Origin: Mucilaginibacter sp. OK268
GTDB taxonomy: Bacteria > Bacteroidota > Bacteroidia > Sphingobacteriales > Sphingobacteriaceae
Length of the DNA stretch: 64,000 nucleotides
Assembly: GCF_900103125.1 (NCBI RefSeq)
Contig: NZ_FNJV01000012.1
Coordinates: forward strand, 62,001-126,000
Reading direction: 5' to 3'
Part shown: positions 7,939 to 15,905 of the stretch, piece after piece
Layout: every line of letters begins with the position of its first letter
Position numbering within the stretch: position 1 is the first letter of the stretch
Notes under the pieces: model-generated
Databases searched by the model: none
What the model was told of the DNA's origin: nothing
Seen by the model: only the letters and a program-made list of their open reading frames with translations
Position numbers and translations under genes: made by a program

Positions 7939-8742
7939 TTAAACGCTTTCAAGATTTAAGTATAAATCTGATTTATAATCATTATTCAGTTGCTCAAAAA
8001 CCTTCATCTCGGCAGTTAGCAGGTTGTTATCATTATCCCTGGTGAAACTGGCTTGGGTGTAATGCTTAATATCGAATTCGGTTTGTCCGGTTACCTTAGA
8101 GAGCATATTTTTATCAATGCGGCCTTTATCATCTAAAGATGATTCTGTATTAACCACATAACCGCTATCCAGCTTCTCGGTAGTATAAGTTTGCTTCAAC
8201 GGAACCATAAAACCAATGCCCATACGGTCGCGTTCCTGCCGTTGCTGTTCGTAGGTTACGTTATCTGGCCGGGCATTAAAAGCATATAAAAAAAGATGCA
8301 TGAAATGGGTATTGGACAAATTTTCGATCAATTCCGGAGGGTTTGATAGTTCGCGATCCTTATTCCGGATAATTTCAAACGCCGCGATGGGATTGATTTG
8401 CATCAGCTCCTTTTTCAATTTATCCCATTTCGACCTGATCTCGGGCAAATTAAGCAAGCCCTTAATTGCTCCGCCGCTATTAATACACAGGTGCTGCCTG
8501 CTATATATATAAGCCAGTTTATTTACGTATTCAATCAACTGATAGGTGTTCGGATCGTAATATTCCGTTAGTTTAACATCATGCTCTTCCAGCACGTATT
8601 CCTGTAGTTCGGGCTTGGGTGCATGCTGGCCATAGCCCGAAAGAACATAGGTTCCGACGGTAGTGAAACTATCCATCATACTGAGCATTTTTACATTACC
8701 ACGAACCGTGAGCTGATATTTATTTTCAAATACTTTTTCCAT
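7939..8742 (-). CDS. Putative T6SS effector adaptor/chaperone (VgrG-PAAR linker), copy 1
   Basis: A 267-residue protein with no signal peptide or TM segment. It sits between vgrG (3-bp gap) and the PAAR-like nuclease effector (4-bp gap). No named family is recognised. It shares distant similarity with the protein in the same position of the other module (12500-13444): both contain an L(N)--EI--KW---K--L helix (LNLPEIRSKWDKLKKEL here) in the middle. Both also have a beta-rich C-terminal half with paired Tyr and Asp-Asn turns. Proteins placed between VgrG and its effector are adaptors in Pseudomonadota (DUF4123/Tap, DUF1795/Eag, DUF2169). I infer an equivalent loading role here. Confidence 0.7.
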   Translation of the reverse strand: MEKVFENKYQLTVRGNVKMLSMMDSFTTVGTYVLSGYGQHAPKPELQEYVLEEHDVKLTEYYDPNTYQLIEYVNKLAYIYSRQHLCINSGGAIKGLLNLPEIRSKWDKLKKELMQINPIAAFEIIRNKDRELSNPPELIENLSNTHFMHLFLYAFNARPDNVTYEQQRQERDRMGIGFMVPLKQTYTTEKLDSGYVVNTESSLDDKGRIDKNMLSKVTGQTEFDIKHYTQASFTRDNDNNLLTAEMKVFEQLNNDYKSDLYLNLESV

Positions 8743-8745
8743 GAA

Positions 8746-10545
8746 TTAAGAATTAACCCGAACAGGCTTGCCGTTAATCTCGGTCGTTGCACCGGTTATG
8801 TTTACATCTTTCCCATTGAACTTAGCCGATGTTTCGCCAACGATAGACATTTCATTTTTTGAAGAGATGGATAATTTGGTTTCAAATTCCATGCTCCCAT
8901 TTTTACTTGGAGCACCATCGCCGGTTAATTTAAAATCCTCAGCGGCTCGGATCTCAATGTTCTTGGCTTGTATAATGATCTGATCCTTCGCCTTATCCAT
9001 AATGATCATCACATTACCGGTTTGCAGCTTTACGTTATTGTCGGCAGTGGCTGTTATAGCGTTATTACCATCAATGAATACGTGGTTTAGCCCGGTTTTA
9101 TCTTTCACGAGGATACCTCCGCCGTCATCCAACGAAATAGTATGCCCGCTTTTGGAGGTAAGACTTTTACTGTTATTGCTGGCGCTACCCCCACTGCTGT
9201 TTTTACCATGAAAAACACTACCCATCACAAACGGGCGGGCGATGTTTCCTTCTTCAAAGGCCACCACTACCTGGTCGCCTTTTTCGGGTATAAATACAAA
9301 TCCGCGGTTTTTGCTAACCTGACCAGAGCTTCCGGCATCAGGTGTCATCACCCGCAGCCATTCGGTCACATCGTTGGATTGGCATTGCCATTTAAACTGA
9401 ACTTTAATGCGACCTGTACCGTCGGGATCGGCATTGTCAATTACATTAGCCAATTGCATATCCGGGTTGGGTTTGACGGCCTCATTCACCGGTAGGCGTT
9501 CTGTATCGGCAGTTACACCTTCAAATGTATTCTGGTAATGGCCCACACCATCTACCTGGTGATAAACTGCCGTAACCAGGAACTTGCCAAAATCCTGCAG
9601 CTCAAAACTAGTGGCTCCGCGCATGCTGGTGCTTACATTCAATATCTTGCCTAAGCCTACCTGCGGGTTATCGCCATTGCCTACAATATTCACCAGTTCG
9701 GCTATTTGTGCCTTTTGCTCATTGTTCACAAAATCACTGATCTCCTTTTGGGAGTTTACCCGTACTTCCATCGGTCCATTGAAAACTTTGCTGAACACTT
9801 TGTTCGAGGCATCTATCGCATGCGATACGTCCGGGTTGCCTCCTGCACCACCTTGTGGTTCGGCTTTAAGTAGCTCATCCTGTTTGGGGTTATAGGCAAA
9901 CTTGTTTTGTTTAAGCGGGGCTATCTGCATGGAGTATTGCAGACTGTGCAAATCGCGGCCGTAGATCAGCTTTACTTCTTCCAGTTTATCCGGTTTGCCG
10001 AAATTCAGTTTTTGACCGTCGTAATAAAACCACTCATAATACTCCGCCGAAAGCCGGTTGATAAAATCGTAATCGCTTTCGCGGTATTGGATGATATAAT
10101 CAACTGGTGCCGTATTGGTGGGCTTGATGTTAAATTTCAGGTCGTTTTGGGGTGCATCCTGCGTGGCCAGTTGAATGATCGTTTTCAGATCTTTGTTCAG
10201 GTACGATCCCAGGTCGGGCCCGCGGTCTATCAGTATCCCCGGACTAAAACCGCTGATCAGGATATCGCCATGAAAACCGTGGCTTTGCGATAGCTCTACC
10301 TTAGTTATGATGCCGCTAAATATGTTTTCGCTCCCGCTGGCTACACCAAATTGTACTGTTATGTTTTTCCCGATAAAGTCTTTGGAGTTTTGCAGCGTTA
10401 CCTGGTTATACTCCTCAACCTGGTCGTGGTTAAATCGTAACTGAAAGGTGTGGTGCTCGTTAAAACGCTGATCAAGGTTAAATGTTGAAAAGTGCGTTAT
10501 CGCAGTGCCTTCTATGTTGATATCAACTATTAATTTCTTTTCCAT
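8746..10545 (-). CDS. tssI: VgrG spike protein of the T6SS (copy 1)
   Basis: A 599-residue VgrG. The N-terminal gp27-like region carries YRESDYDFINRLSAEYYEWFYYDG, cut here to its recognisable core RESDYDF-NRL---YYEWF. The OB-fold (gp5-like) follows at about 380-450 with GRIKVQFKWQ, TEWLRV and EKGDQVVVAFEEGN--RPFVMGSVFHG. After that comes a repetitive beta-prism from about 460 (KSGHTISLDDGGGILVKDK). The trimeric spike caps the Hcp tube and punctures the target. Residues 1 to about 345 match the second VgrG (13447-15264) except for one Glu/Asp difference near residue 186, while the tips differ. That fits a tip specific for the linked nuclease effector. Confidence 0.96.
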   Translation of the reverse strand: MEKKLIVDINIEGTAITHFSTFNLDQRFNEHHTFQLRFNHDQVEEYNQVTLQNSKDFIGKNITVQFGVASGSENIFSGIITKVELSQSHGFHGDILISGFSPGILIDRGPDLGSYLNKDLKTIIQLATQDAPQNDLKFNIKPTNTAPVDYIIQYRESDYDFINRLSAEYYEWFYYDGQKLNFGKPDKLEEVKLIYGRDLHSLQYSMQIAPLKQNKFAYNPKQDELLKAEPQGGAGGNPDVSHAIDASNKVFSKVFNGPMEVRVNSQKEISDFVNNEQKAQIAELVNIVGNGDNPQVGLGKILNVSTSMRGATSFELQDFGKFLVTAVYHQVDGVGHYQNTFEGVTADTERLPVNEAVKPNPDMQLANVIDNADPDGTGRIKVQFKWQCQSNDVTEWLRVMTPDAGSSGQVSKNRGFVFIPEKGDQVVVAFEEGNIARPFVMGSVFHGKNSSGGSASNNSKSLTSKSGHTISLDDGGGILVKDKTGLNHVFIDGNNAITATADNNVKLQTGNVMIIMDKAKDQIIIQAKNIEIRAAEDFKLTGDGAPSKNGSMEFETKLSISSKNEMSIVGETSAKFNGKDVNITGATTEINGKPVRVNS

Positions 10546-10726
10546 AAATTCAGGTATGTAAGCCCAAGACTTATAATTTAATTAGCCAAAGGCGGAAATA
10601 ATGTATGATTGCTTTTTGTTTTTTTAAAGCAAGTTTGTTTAAGATTTAGTTATCATTTTTTATTTGTTTTACAATGTTTTGATCAAAGTTGTTCTATTCA
10701 TTTTTCACGTCATAAATTAGGATGCT

Positions 10727-11257
10727 TTAGCCCCGCGAAAACCACACATCGCCTATCTTACCTATCGAGCGGCTTTTATTAGTTGTTAAAGGTTTAAAAT
10801 TCAGTTCCTGTTCGCTGGCCTTTAAAAAACTGACCAGTATCTCATGTTTTGCCGGATCGAACTTTCCGGAATCGAAGTTATAATTCGACAGATCCATCTT
10901 CTTGCCGTCCCGGAAATGAAAACTCATAGACACGGTACAATTTTTTGTTTGCAAATAATTAAAGCTATAAAAGCCCTCCAGATCTGTTTTCAGATAATGG
11001 TATAGCTTATCATTTACCTTAAAATCTATATGATCGTTGCTAAATGATATAACAACCCGTTTACTTAATCTTGAAAATATAAAAAGCATCAAACCAAAGC
11101 CTACCACAAGCCCAATAAGCTTACCACCGGCTATGCCCAGCTGTGTAAATACCGTAGCTATTCCAATAATAACCGGTCCGACTATTAAAAGGCCTATTAT
11201 TATAAAAACGTAGGGTTTAATTAAAACAACTTTTTCAAATACAAACTCGTTATTCAT
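10727..11257 (-). CDS. Two-TM membrane protein, candidate immunity protein of effector module B
   Basis: About 176 residues from the ATG at 11257 (an upstream GTG overlaps the preceding effector). It has two N-terminal membrane helices (about 14-36, PYVFIIIGLLIVGPVIIG, and 43-62, GKLIGLVVGFGLMLFIF), then a cytoplasmic PH-like domain (FSNDHIDFKV, FRDGKKMDLSNYNF). It lies 7 bp after the PAAR-like effector and is the last gene of module B, with 181 bp of AT-rich spacer before the next vgrG. The effector C-terminus holds a hydrophobic segment, and a membrane-embedded partner is what a membrane-acting toxin would need. No named family recognised. Confidence 0.7.
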   Translation of the reverse strand: MNNEFVFEKVVLIKPYVFIIIGLLIVGPVIIGIATVFTQLGIAGGKLIGLVVGFGLMLFIFSRLSKRVVISFSNDHIDFKVNDKLYHYLKTDLEGFYSFNYLQTKNCTVSMSFHFRDGKKMDLSNYNFDSGKFDPAKHEILVSFLKASEQELNFKPLTTNKSRSIGKIGDVWFSRG

Positions 11258-11264
11258 GTAAATT

Positions 11265-12503
11265 TTATTGCGTTGCAGCCATAACACTTATTCCTTTACC
11301 CGGATCTTCCATTGCTTTGGCCAGTTCCTTTCTTGAATCTTCTGAAAAATAGGTTGCTATAAATGGGAAAAAGAAAACAATAAAACTTCCTGTTTTTACC
11401 GAACCAGAAATTGCTTCGTTAACGCTTTCTGTTTTAACCTCCTGCACATCTTCAACCATTTTCCCCAGATCACGCGGGCGTACCACTTTATTTCCGTCAA
11501 CCGATCCTTTGATCATGCTATCGGGATATTTTCCATCACGTATATTTGATACAATTTCAATTGCCTTGGGATTTTTCCAAAGATCGCGCTGGTTAACGCC
11601 CTTCAGTGATTCCAGATCGCCGGATAAACTTTTGCTTAATTGATAGTTGTTGTAATTGTCTTTTATACCGGTAACATATCCTGAGGGACTGTACGTTAAA
11701 AGGTCGCCTAAATTGGCCGGATCATCTGGTAATGTATTTTGCGGATGTTTGACAAACTCAGGAATCAGTTCATTTTCGTCAGTTTCATTGACGGATTTGT
11801 ACGATTCATTATCCTTCATGGAGTTATTCCGGATCACCGCTCTTTCACCATAAGTACCCCCTACAACGGCGGCGGTGCCGCCAACCATCCACGCGGCCAT
11901 TTTTAAAAACCCAAGCTCCGTAAAGCCGTAAACGCTGCCAAGGCCTGCAAAAAATGAAACAGCAGCATCCAGATAAACCTCTTTATTGTTGTTTGATGAT
12001 ATTTCTCCGGCAATTTTTTGTGCTGTCGCGAGATCAAATACGGGTGTTAGCATTCCCCCTTTTTCGCATTTCAATATCGATTTTTGGGTAATAGCCTGAG
12101 CCCCGTCTATTTTCACGGTTGGGTGGCCGATATGCCAATCGCCTGCGCTTAAACCAGGTGTACATTTATTTTTCATTTGGGTGGCGTGGTATATCCCTAT
12201 CCCAATAGCAATAGCACCTGCCGCCATAACCGCCCAGCCAATCGGCCCCGACAATATTAAGGCCGCGCCTAAAATTAACCCGGCACCCAAAGCAACGAAA
12301 CTAAAAAAAGAGTGTTTCTCGGCCTTACAGGTAAACTGAACTTGAACGTTCTTGTCCTCTATGGTCATTAATGGGCGGGCATTACCGCTTTTATCGTATA
12401 TGGTAGTTACCTTTGAACGCGTAATAATAAGCATTGATGGTCCGCTGCTTGTTTGAAAAGTGCAAACAGTATTAACCATATTTGGTATAAACGACTTGCT
12501 CAT
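11265..12503 (-). CDS. PAAR-like T6SS effector with an unknown C-terminal toxin domain
   Basis: 412 residues. The N-terminal PAAR-like domain (about 8-150) is built like that of the nuclease effector in the other module: a first half with a Cys near 14 and another near 59, then a hydrophobic hairpin (about 66-105). The closing half has GDWHIG---VKIDG---ITQKSILKCEKGG. Small-residue-rich helices follow (about 175-220), with a Gly-rich turn. The C-terminal 180 residues match nothing I recognise; they end in a hydrophobic stretch (about 371-386, FIVFFFPFIATYF). Adaptor and effector overlap by four bases (ATGA). The toxin activity is unknown; a membrane target is plausible. Confidence 0.75.
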   Translation of the reverse strand: MSKSFIPNMVNTVCTFQTSSGPSMLIITRSKVTTIYDKSGNARPLMTIEDKNVQVQFTCKAEKHSFFSFVALGAGLILGAALILSGPIGWAVMAAGAIAIGIGIYHATQMKNKCTPGLSAGDWHIGHPTVKIDGAQAITQKSILKCEKGGMLTPVFDLATAQKIAGEISSNNNKEVYLDAAVSFFAGLGSVYGFTELGFLKMAAWMVGGTAAVVGGTYGERAVIRNNSMKDNESYKSVNETDENELIPEFVKHPQNTLPDDPANLGDLLTYSPSGYVTGIKDNYNNYQLSKSLSGDLESLKGVNQRDLWKNPKAIEIVSNIRDGKYPDSMIKGSVDGNKVVRPRDLGKMVEDVQEVKTESVNEAISGSVKTGSFIVFFFPFIATYFSEDSRKELAKAMEDPGKGISVMAATQ

Positions 12504-13444
12504 AACTTAACTTGTTTTAAACTACATTCGGTAGTTGTTTCGTAGTTATTTTTAACCCCTTCCGTTAACAGCGCCTTAGCTTCAGTTATCGCACCCGTTT
12601 GTTTGTCTATTTTCCTGGTAATATCATAGGCATAGAAATATTGGGTATAGCCATATTTAACAAAGGGTTTGTAATAGAAATCGTACTGATTTTCCATTTC
12701 ATTTTCATCCAAACCATCCTTCACCAATTCGCCATGTGTATGAATGATGATCTGATTATCATCTTCAGACACCAGGTTATGTGTAAGCTCCACGGTAACC
12801 GGTATTTTTACAAAAATTTGCGAATTAAATTGGAGTATCTGACTGGGATCATCACTAACGTTCCGAAAATCATTGAATAAAATATGATAGAACATGACTT
12901 TATCATAGGTTTGCTTCAAATTCTCCTGATCCTTAAATTCAATATTGCCTGCATTGATCAGGTCGGATGCGCCCTTCTCGCTTTTTGCTTTTATATCGTT
13001 ATAAAATTGGGTACGCGTTAGTTTGTCTTTAAAAACCTCCCATTTGTTATGAATTTCTTCTACGTTAAGTACTTCTGCTATTTCATTCCTGTTATTAAGT
13101 CTGAATTGCACATCTTCCTTAATGTATTCCAGATCCTTCATGGCATCAAGGGCAACCGTAAACTCAGCAGGCTGCATTTCATAAAAATAATCGGTTAAAG
13201 TAACCCCAACTATCGCAGGCTGATCGGGTTTTCTTTTAAACAGATATTCTTTTTTAGTGGTAGCATGGGAAATTACCTTATCCTCCACCCGGGTCACATT
13301 CAACTGATTACACCTGTATCTTAGCTGATCGGGCTGCTGGTTTTCGTCATCCTGACCTTTCGCTGCCTGATGCTGTAAAGTTTGGGGGTTTTCACTTACC
13401 AAACTTCCATCTTTATCAAAAAAACTAAACCTGCTGTTCGTCAT
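12500..13444 (-). CDS. Putative T6SS effector adaptor/chaperone (VgrG-PAAR linker), copy 2
   Basis: 314 residues. It has a Gln-rich N-terminal extension (QHQAAKGQDDENQQPDQ), then a region resembling the protein at 7939-8742. The common centre is LNVEEIHNKWEVFKDKL here and LNLPEIRSKWDKLKKEL there. The beta-rich C-terminal half carries Tyr- and Asp-rich segments, ending DKQTGAITEAKALL. It starts 2 bp after vgrG copy 2 and overlaps the PAAR-like effector start by 4 bp, so it is translationally coupled to both. No signal peptide or TM segment. The conserved position in two modules with different effectors supports an adaptor function. No named family recognised. Confidence 0.7.
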   Translation of the reverse strand: MTNSRFSFFDKDGSLVSENPQTLQHQAAKGQDDENQQPDQLRYRCNQLNVTRVEDKVISHATTKKEYLFKRKPDQPAIVGVTLTDYFYEMQPAEFTVALDAMKDLEYIKEDVQFRLNNRNEIAEVLNVEEIHNKWEVFKDKLTRTQFYNDIKAKSEKGASDLINAGNIEFKDQENLKQTYDKVMFYHILFNDFRNVSDDPSQILQFNSQIFVKIPVTVELTHNLVSEDDNQIIIHTHGELVKDGLDENEMENQYDFYYKPFVKYGYTQYFYAYDITRKIDKQTGAITEAKALLTEGVKNNYETTTECSLKQVKL

Positions 13445-13446
13445 AA

Positions 13447-15264
13447 TTAATTAATATCTACCTCGCCGCCATGTATGGTATGCAAGCCTTTGGTAACCGA
13501 TGAAATACTACTTTTTGCATCAATAGCAACAGTTTCAGTTGCCGATGTGGTGATGGCTTTACTGGTAGTACCAACACTTGTTGTTCCGTTTATGTTTATA
13601 ACAACTCCTTTTAGGTCAATGGTGCCATCCTTATTCAATGTGAGCGAACTTTGGCCGGTTTTTATAGTAACCGTTTTATCAGATAGTAACGTAATCGACC
13701 CGTCATCATTTTTTACTTCAATAAAATTGGTGCCTGTTTTTTGAGTGATCACTTTGGCCGCCTGGGTTTGTACCGCACCTTGCTGTTCATGCACATGAAA
13801 CATGTTGGCTTCAGAAGTAGCCAGGGCAAGTGAATGCACGCCATCATCAAAAGTTAAGTTACTACCACGCCTTGATGTCATTCCCTTAATATTGCTGTTG
13901 GTAAAGCCGCCGCTGTTTACATTATTGCTATGATAAACGCTTCCCATCACTACAGGCCGGGCAATGTTTCCTTCTTCAAAAGCTACAATAACCTGATCGC
14001 CTTTTTCGGGGACCACTAAAAAACCCCTATTTTTGCCGGTATCGCCGCTACCTGCGTTCGGGCTAACTACCCTCAGCCATTCGGTATCATCGTTCGACTG
14101 GCATTGCCATTTAAACTTTACTTTGATACGCCCCTGTTTATCCGGATCGTCATTATCAATTACATCGGCCAATTGCATATCCGGGTTAGGCTTGATGGCT
14201 TCATTCACCGACAGACGTTCGCTATTGGCAGTTACACCTTCAAATGTATTCTGGTAATGGCCTACCCCATCTACCTGGTGATAAACTGCCGTAACCAGGA
14301 ACTTGCCAAAATCCTGCAGCTCAAAGCTAGTGGCTCCGCGCATGCTTGTGCTCACATTTAATATTTTGCCTAAGCCCACCTGCGGATTATCGCCATTGCC
14401 TACAATATTCACCAGTTCGGCTATCTGTGCCTTTTGCTCATTGTTTACAAAATCACTGATCTCTTTCTGCGAGTTTACCCGCACTTCCATCGGTCCATTG
14501 AAAACCTTACTGAACACTTTGTTCGAGGCATCTATCGCATGTGATACATCCGGGTTGCCTCCTGCACCACCTTGTGGTTCGGCTTTAAGTAGCTCATCCT
14601 GTTTGGGGTTATAGGCAAACTTGTTTTGTTTAAGCGGGGCTATCTGCATGGAGTATTGCAGACTGTGCAAATCGCGGCCATAAATCAGCTTTACTTCGTC
14701 CAGTTTATCCGGTTTGCCGAAATTCAGTTTTTGACCGTCGTAATAAAACCACTCATAATACTCCGCCGAAAGCCGGTTGATAAAATCGTAATCGCTTTCG
14801 CGGTATTGGATGATATAATCAACTGGTGCCGTATTGGTGGGCTTGATGTTAAATTTCAGATCGTTTTGGGGGGCATCCTGCGTGGCCAGTTGAATGATCG
14901 TTTTCAGATCCTTGTTCAGGTATGAGCCCAGGTCGGGTCCGCGGTCTATCAGTATCCCCGGACTAAAACCGCTGATCAGGATATCGCCATGAAAACCGTG
15001 GCTTTGCGATAGCTCTACCTTAGTTATGATACCGCTAAATATGTTTTCGCTCCCGCTGGCTACACCAAATTGTACTGTTATGTTTTTCCCGATAAAGTCT
15101 TTGGAGTTTTGCAGGGTTACCTGGTTATACTCTTCCACCTGATCGTGGTTAAATCGTAACTGAAAGGTGTGGTGCTCGTTAAAACGCTGATCAAGGTTAA
15201 ATGTTGAAAAGTGCGTTATCGCTGTTCCTTCTATGTTGATATCAACTATTAATTTCTTTTCCAT
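13447..15264 (-). CDS. tssI: VgrG spike protein of the T6SS (copy 2)
   Basis: A 605-residue VgrG with gp27-like N-terminus, OB-fold (GRIKVKFKWQ, TEWLRVVSP, EKGDQVIVAFEEGN--RPVVMGSVYHS) and a C-terminal beta-prism. The prism here is rich in Thr/Ser repeats (TTSVGTTSKAITTSATETV), unlike copy 1. Residues 1 to about 345 are the same as copy 1 except one residue; the differing ends begin at about GVTA. This suggests recent duplication or gene conversion of the 5' part. It heads module B, with adaptor, PAAR-like effector and membrane immunity candidate following. It ends in DIN without a catalytic extension. Confidence 0.96.
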   Translation of the reverse strand: MEKKLIVDINIEGTAITHFSTFNLDQRFNEHHTFQLRFNHDQVEEYNQVTLQNSKDFIGKNITVQFGVASGSENIFSGIITKVELSQSHGFHGDILISGFSPGILIDRGPDLGSYLNKDLKTIIQLATQDAPQNDLKFNIKPTNTAPVDYIIQYRESDYDFINRLSAEYYEWFYYDGQKLNFGKPDKLDEVKLIYGRDLHSLQYSMQIAPLKQNKFAYNPKQDELLKAEPQGGAGGNPDVSHAIDASNKVFSKVFNGPMEVRVNSQKEISDFVNNEQKAQIAELVNIVGNGDNPQVGLGKILNVSTSMRGATSFELQDFGKFLVTAVYHQVDGVGHYQNTFEGVTANSERLSVNEAIKPNPDMQLADVIDNDDPDKQGRIKVKFKWQCQSNDDTEWLRVVSPNAGSGDTGKNRGFLVVPEKGDQVIVAFEEGNIARPVVMGSVYHSNNVNSGGFTNSNIKGMTSRRGSNLTFDDGVHSLALATSEANMFHVHEQQGAVQTQAAKVITQKTGTNFIEVKNDDGSITLLSDKTVTIKTGQSSLTLNKDGTIDLKGVVININGTTSVGTTSKAITTSATETVAIDAKSSISSVTKGLHTIHGGEVDIN

Positions 15265-15282
15265 AATTCGGTAAATGATCCC

Positions 15283-15903
15283 TTAGTCTTTAAGCGGCCA
15301 AGGGCAGAAGTAGCTTATAACTTTATACTGGCCCTTTATCTTCCCAAACACAAAACCGTATGAAGTTTCTTTACCATTTTTTTGTTCGTACTGCTGTTGC
15401 AGCTCATATAAGGTACTGCCTTTGTCAGTGGCCTTTTTTAAGGTGTTGTAGTAATTTTCTGTTATCGCTTTATCAATTTCAGACAAATCCTCCTCCCTGC
15501 TTTGGGGTATCAGCCGCAAGGCATCTTTACTAAAAATAGTTCCTTCGTATTTCGGATACTCAGCAACACTCACCAGTCCTTCTGCGGGATTTATGGTTGT
15601 CGCCTTCAAATCCTCGGCCGTCCATTGCGGCAGCGTTTGCAGGGGGAAGTAAAACATTGTTTTTAGTTGTGTTTTATCACCTTTTTTTACCGCGGCTTTA
15701 AACTTTTTAAGAAATTCCCTAAACTGTTGTTCGTCATTATTTTTAGCGGAAATACTGGTTTTAACAATCTTATCAGCCTGCTGTATGTTAGCCGCACTAT
15801 CCGTTATTTGGTTTTGTACAGGTGTATTACCCTTGCAACCCATGGTTGTACAAGCCAATAAGATAAACTGGCAAGCTAAAATATATGTGATCTTTTTTAT
15901 CAT
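15283..15903 (-). CDS. Lipoprotein, candidate periplasmic immunity protein to the lysozyme-like effector
   Basis: 206 residues from the ATG at 15903 (2 bp after the previous stop; a TTG two codons upstream is also in frame). It starts MIKKITYILACQFILLACTTMGC: a hydrophobic signal with lipobox-like Cys at LLAC or MGC. The mature part is helical with many Lys and Gln residues and ends FVFGKIKGQYKVISYFCPWP. It is directly downstream of the lysozyme-like protein in the same operon. A lipoprotein located in the periplasm is the normal form of an immunity protein against a peptidoglycan-cleaving T6SS effector (Tai/Tli type families), but the sequence is not recognisably one of those families. Confidence 0.65.
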   Translation of the reverse strand: MIKKITYILACQFILLACTTMGCKGNTPVQNQITDSAANIQQADKIVKTSISAKNNDEQQFREFLKKFKAAVKKGDKTQLKTMFYFPLQTLPQWTAEDLKATTINPAEGLVSVAEYPKYEGTIFSKDALRLIPQSREEDLSEIDKAITENYYNTLKKATDKGSTLYELQQQYEQKNGKETSYGFVFGKIKGQYKVISYFCPWPLKD

Positions 15904-15905
15904 GA

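Noticed and set aside
6348..7952. Starting the nuclease effector at TTG 7952
   Set aside because: It would overlap the adaptor stop; the ATG at 7934 is four bases past that stop and fits the operon.
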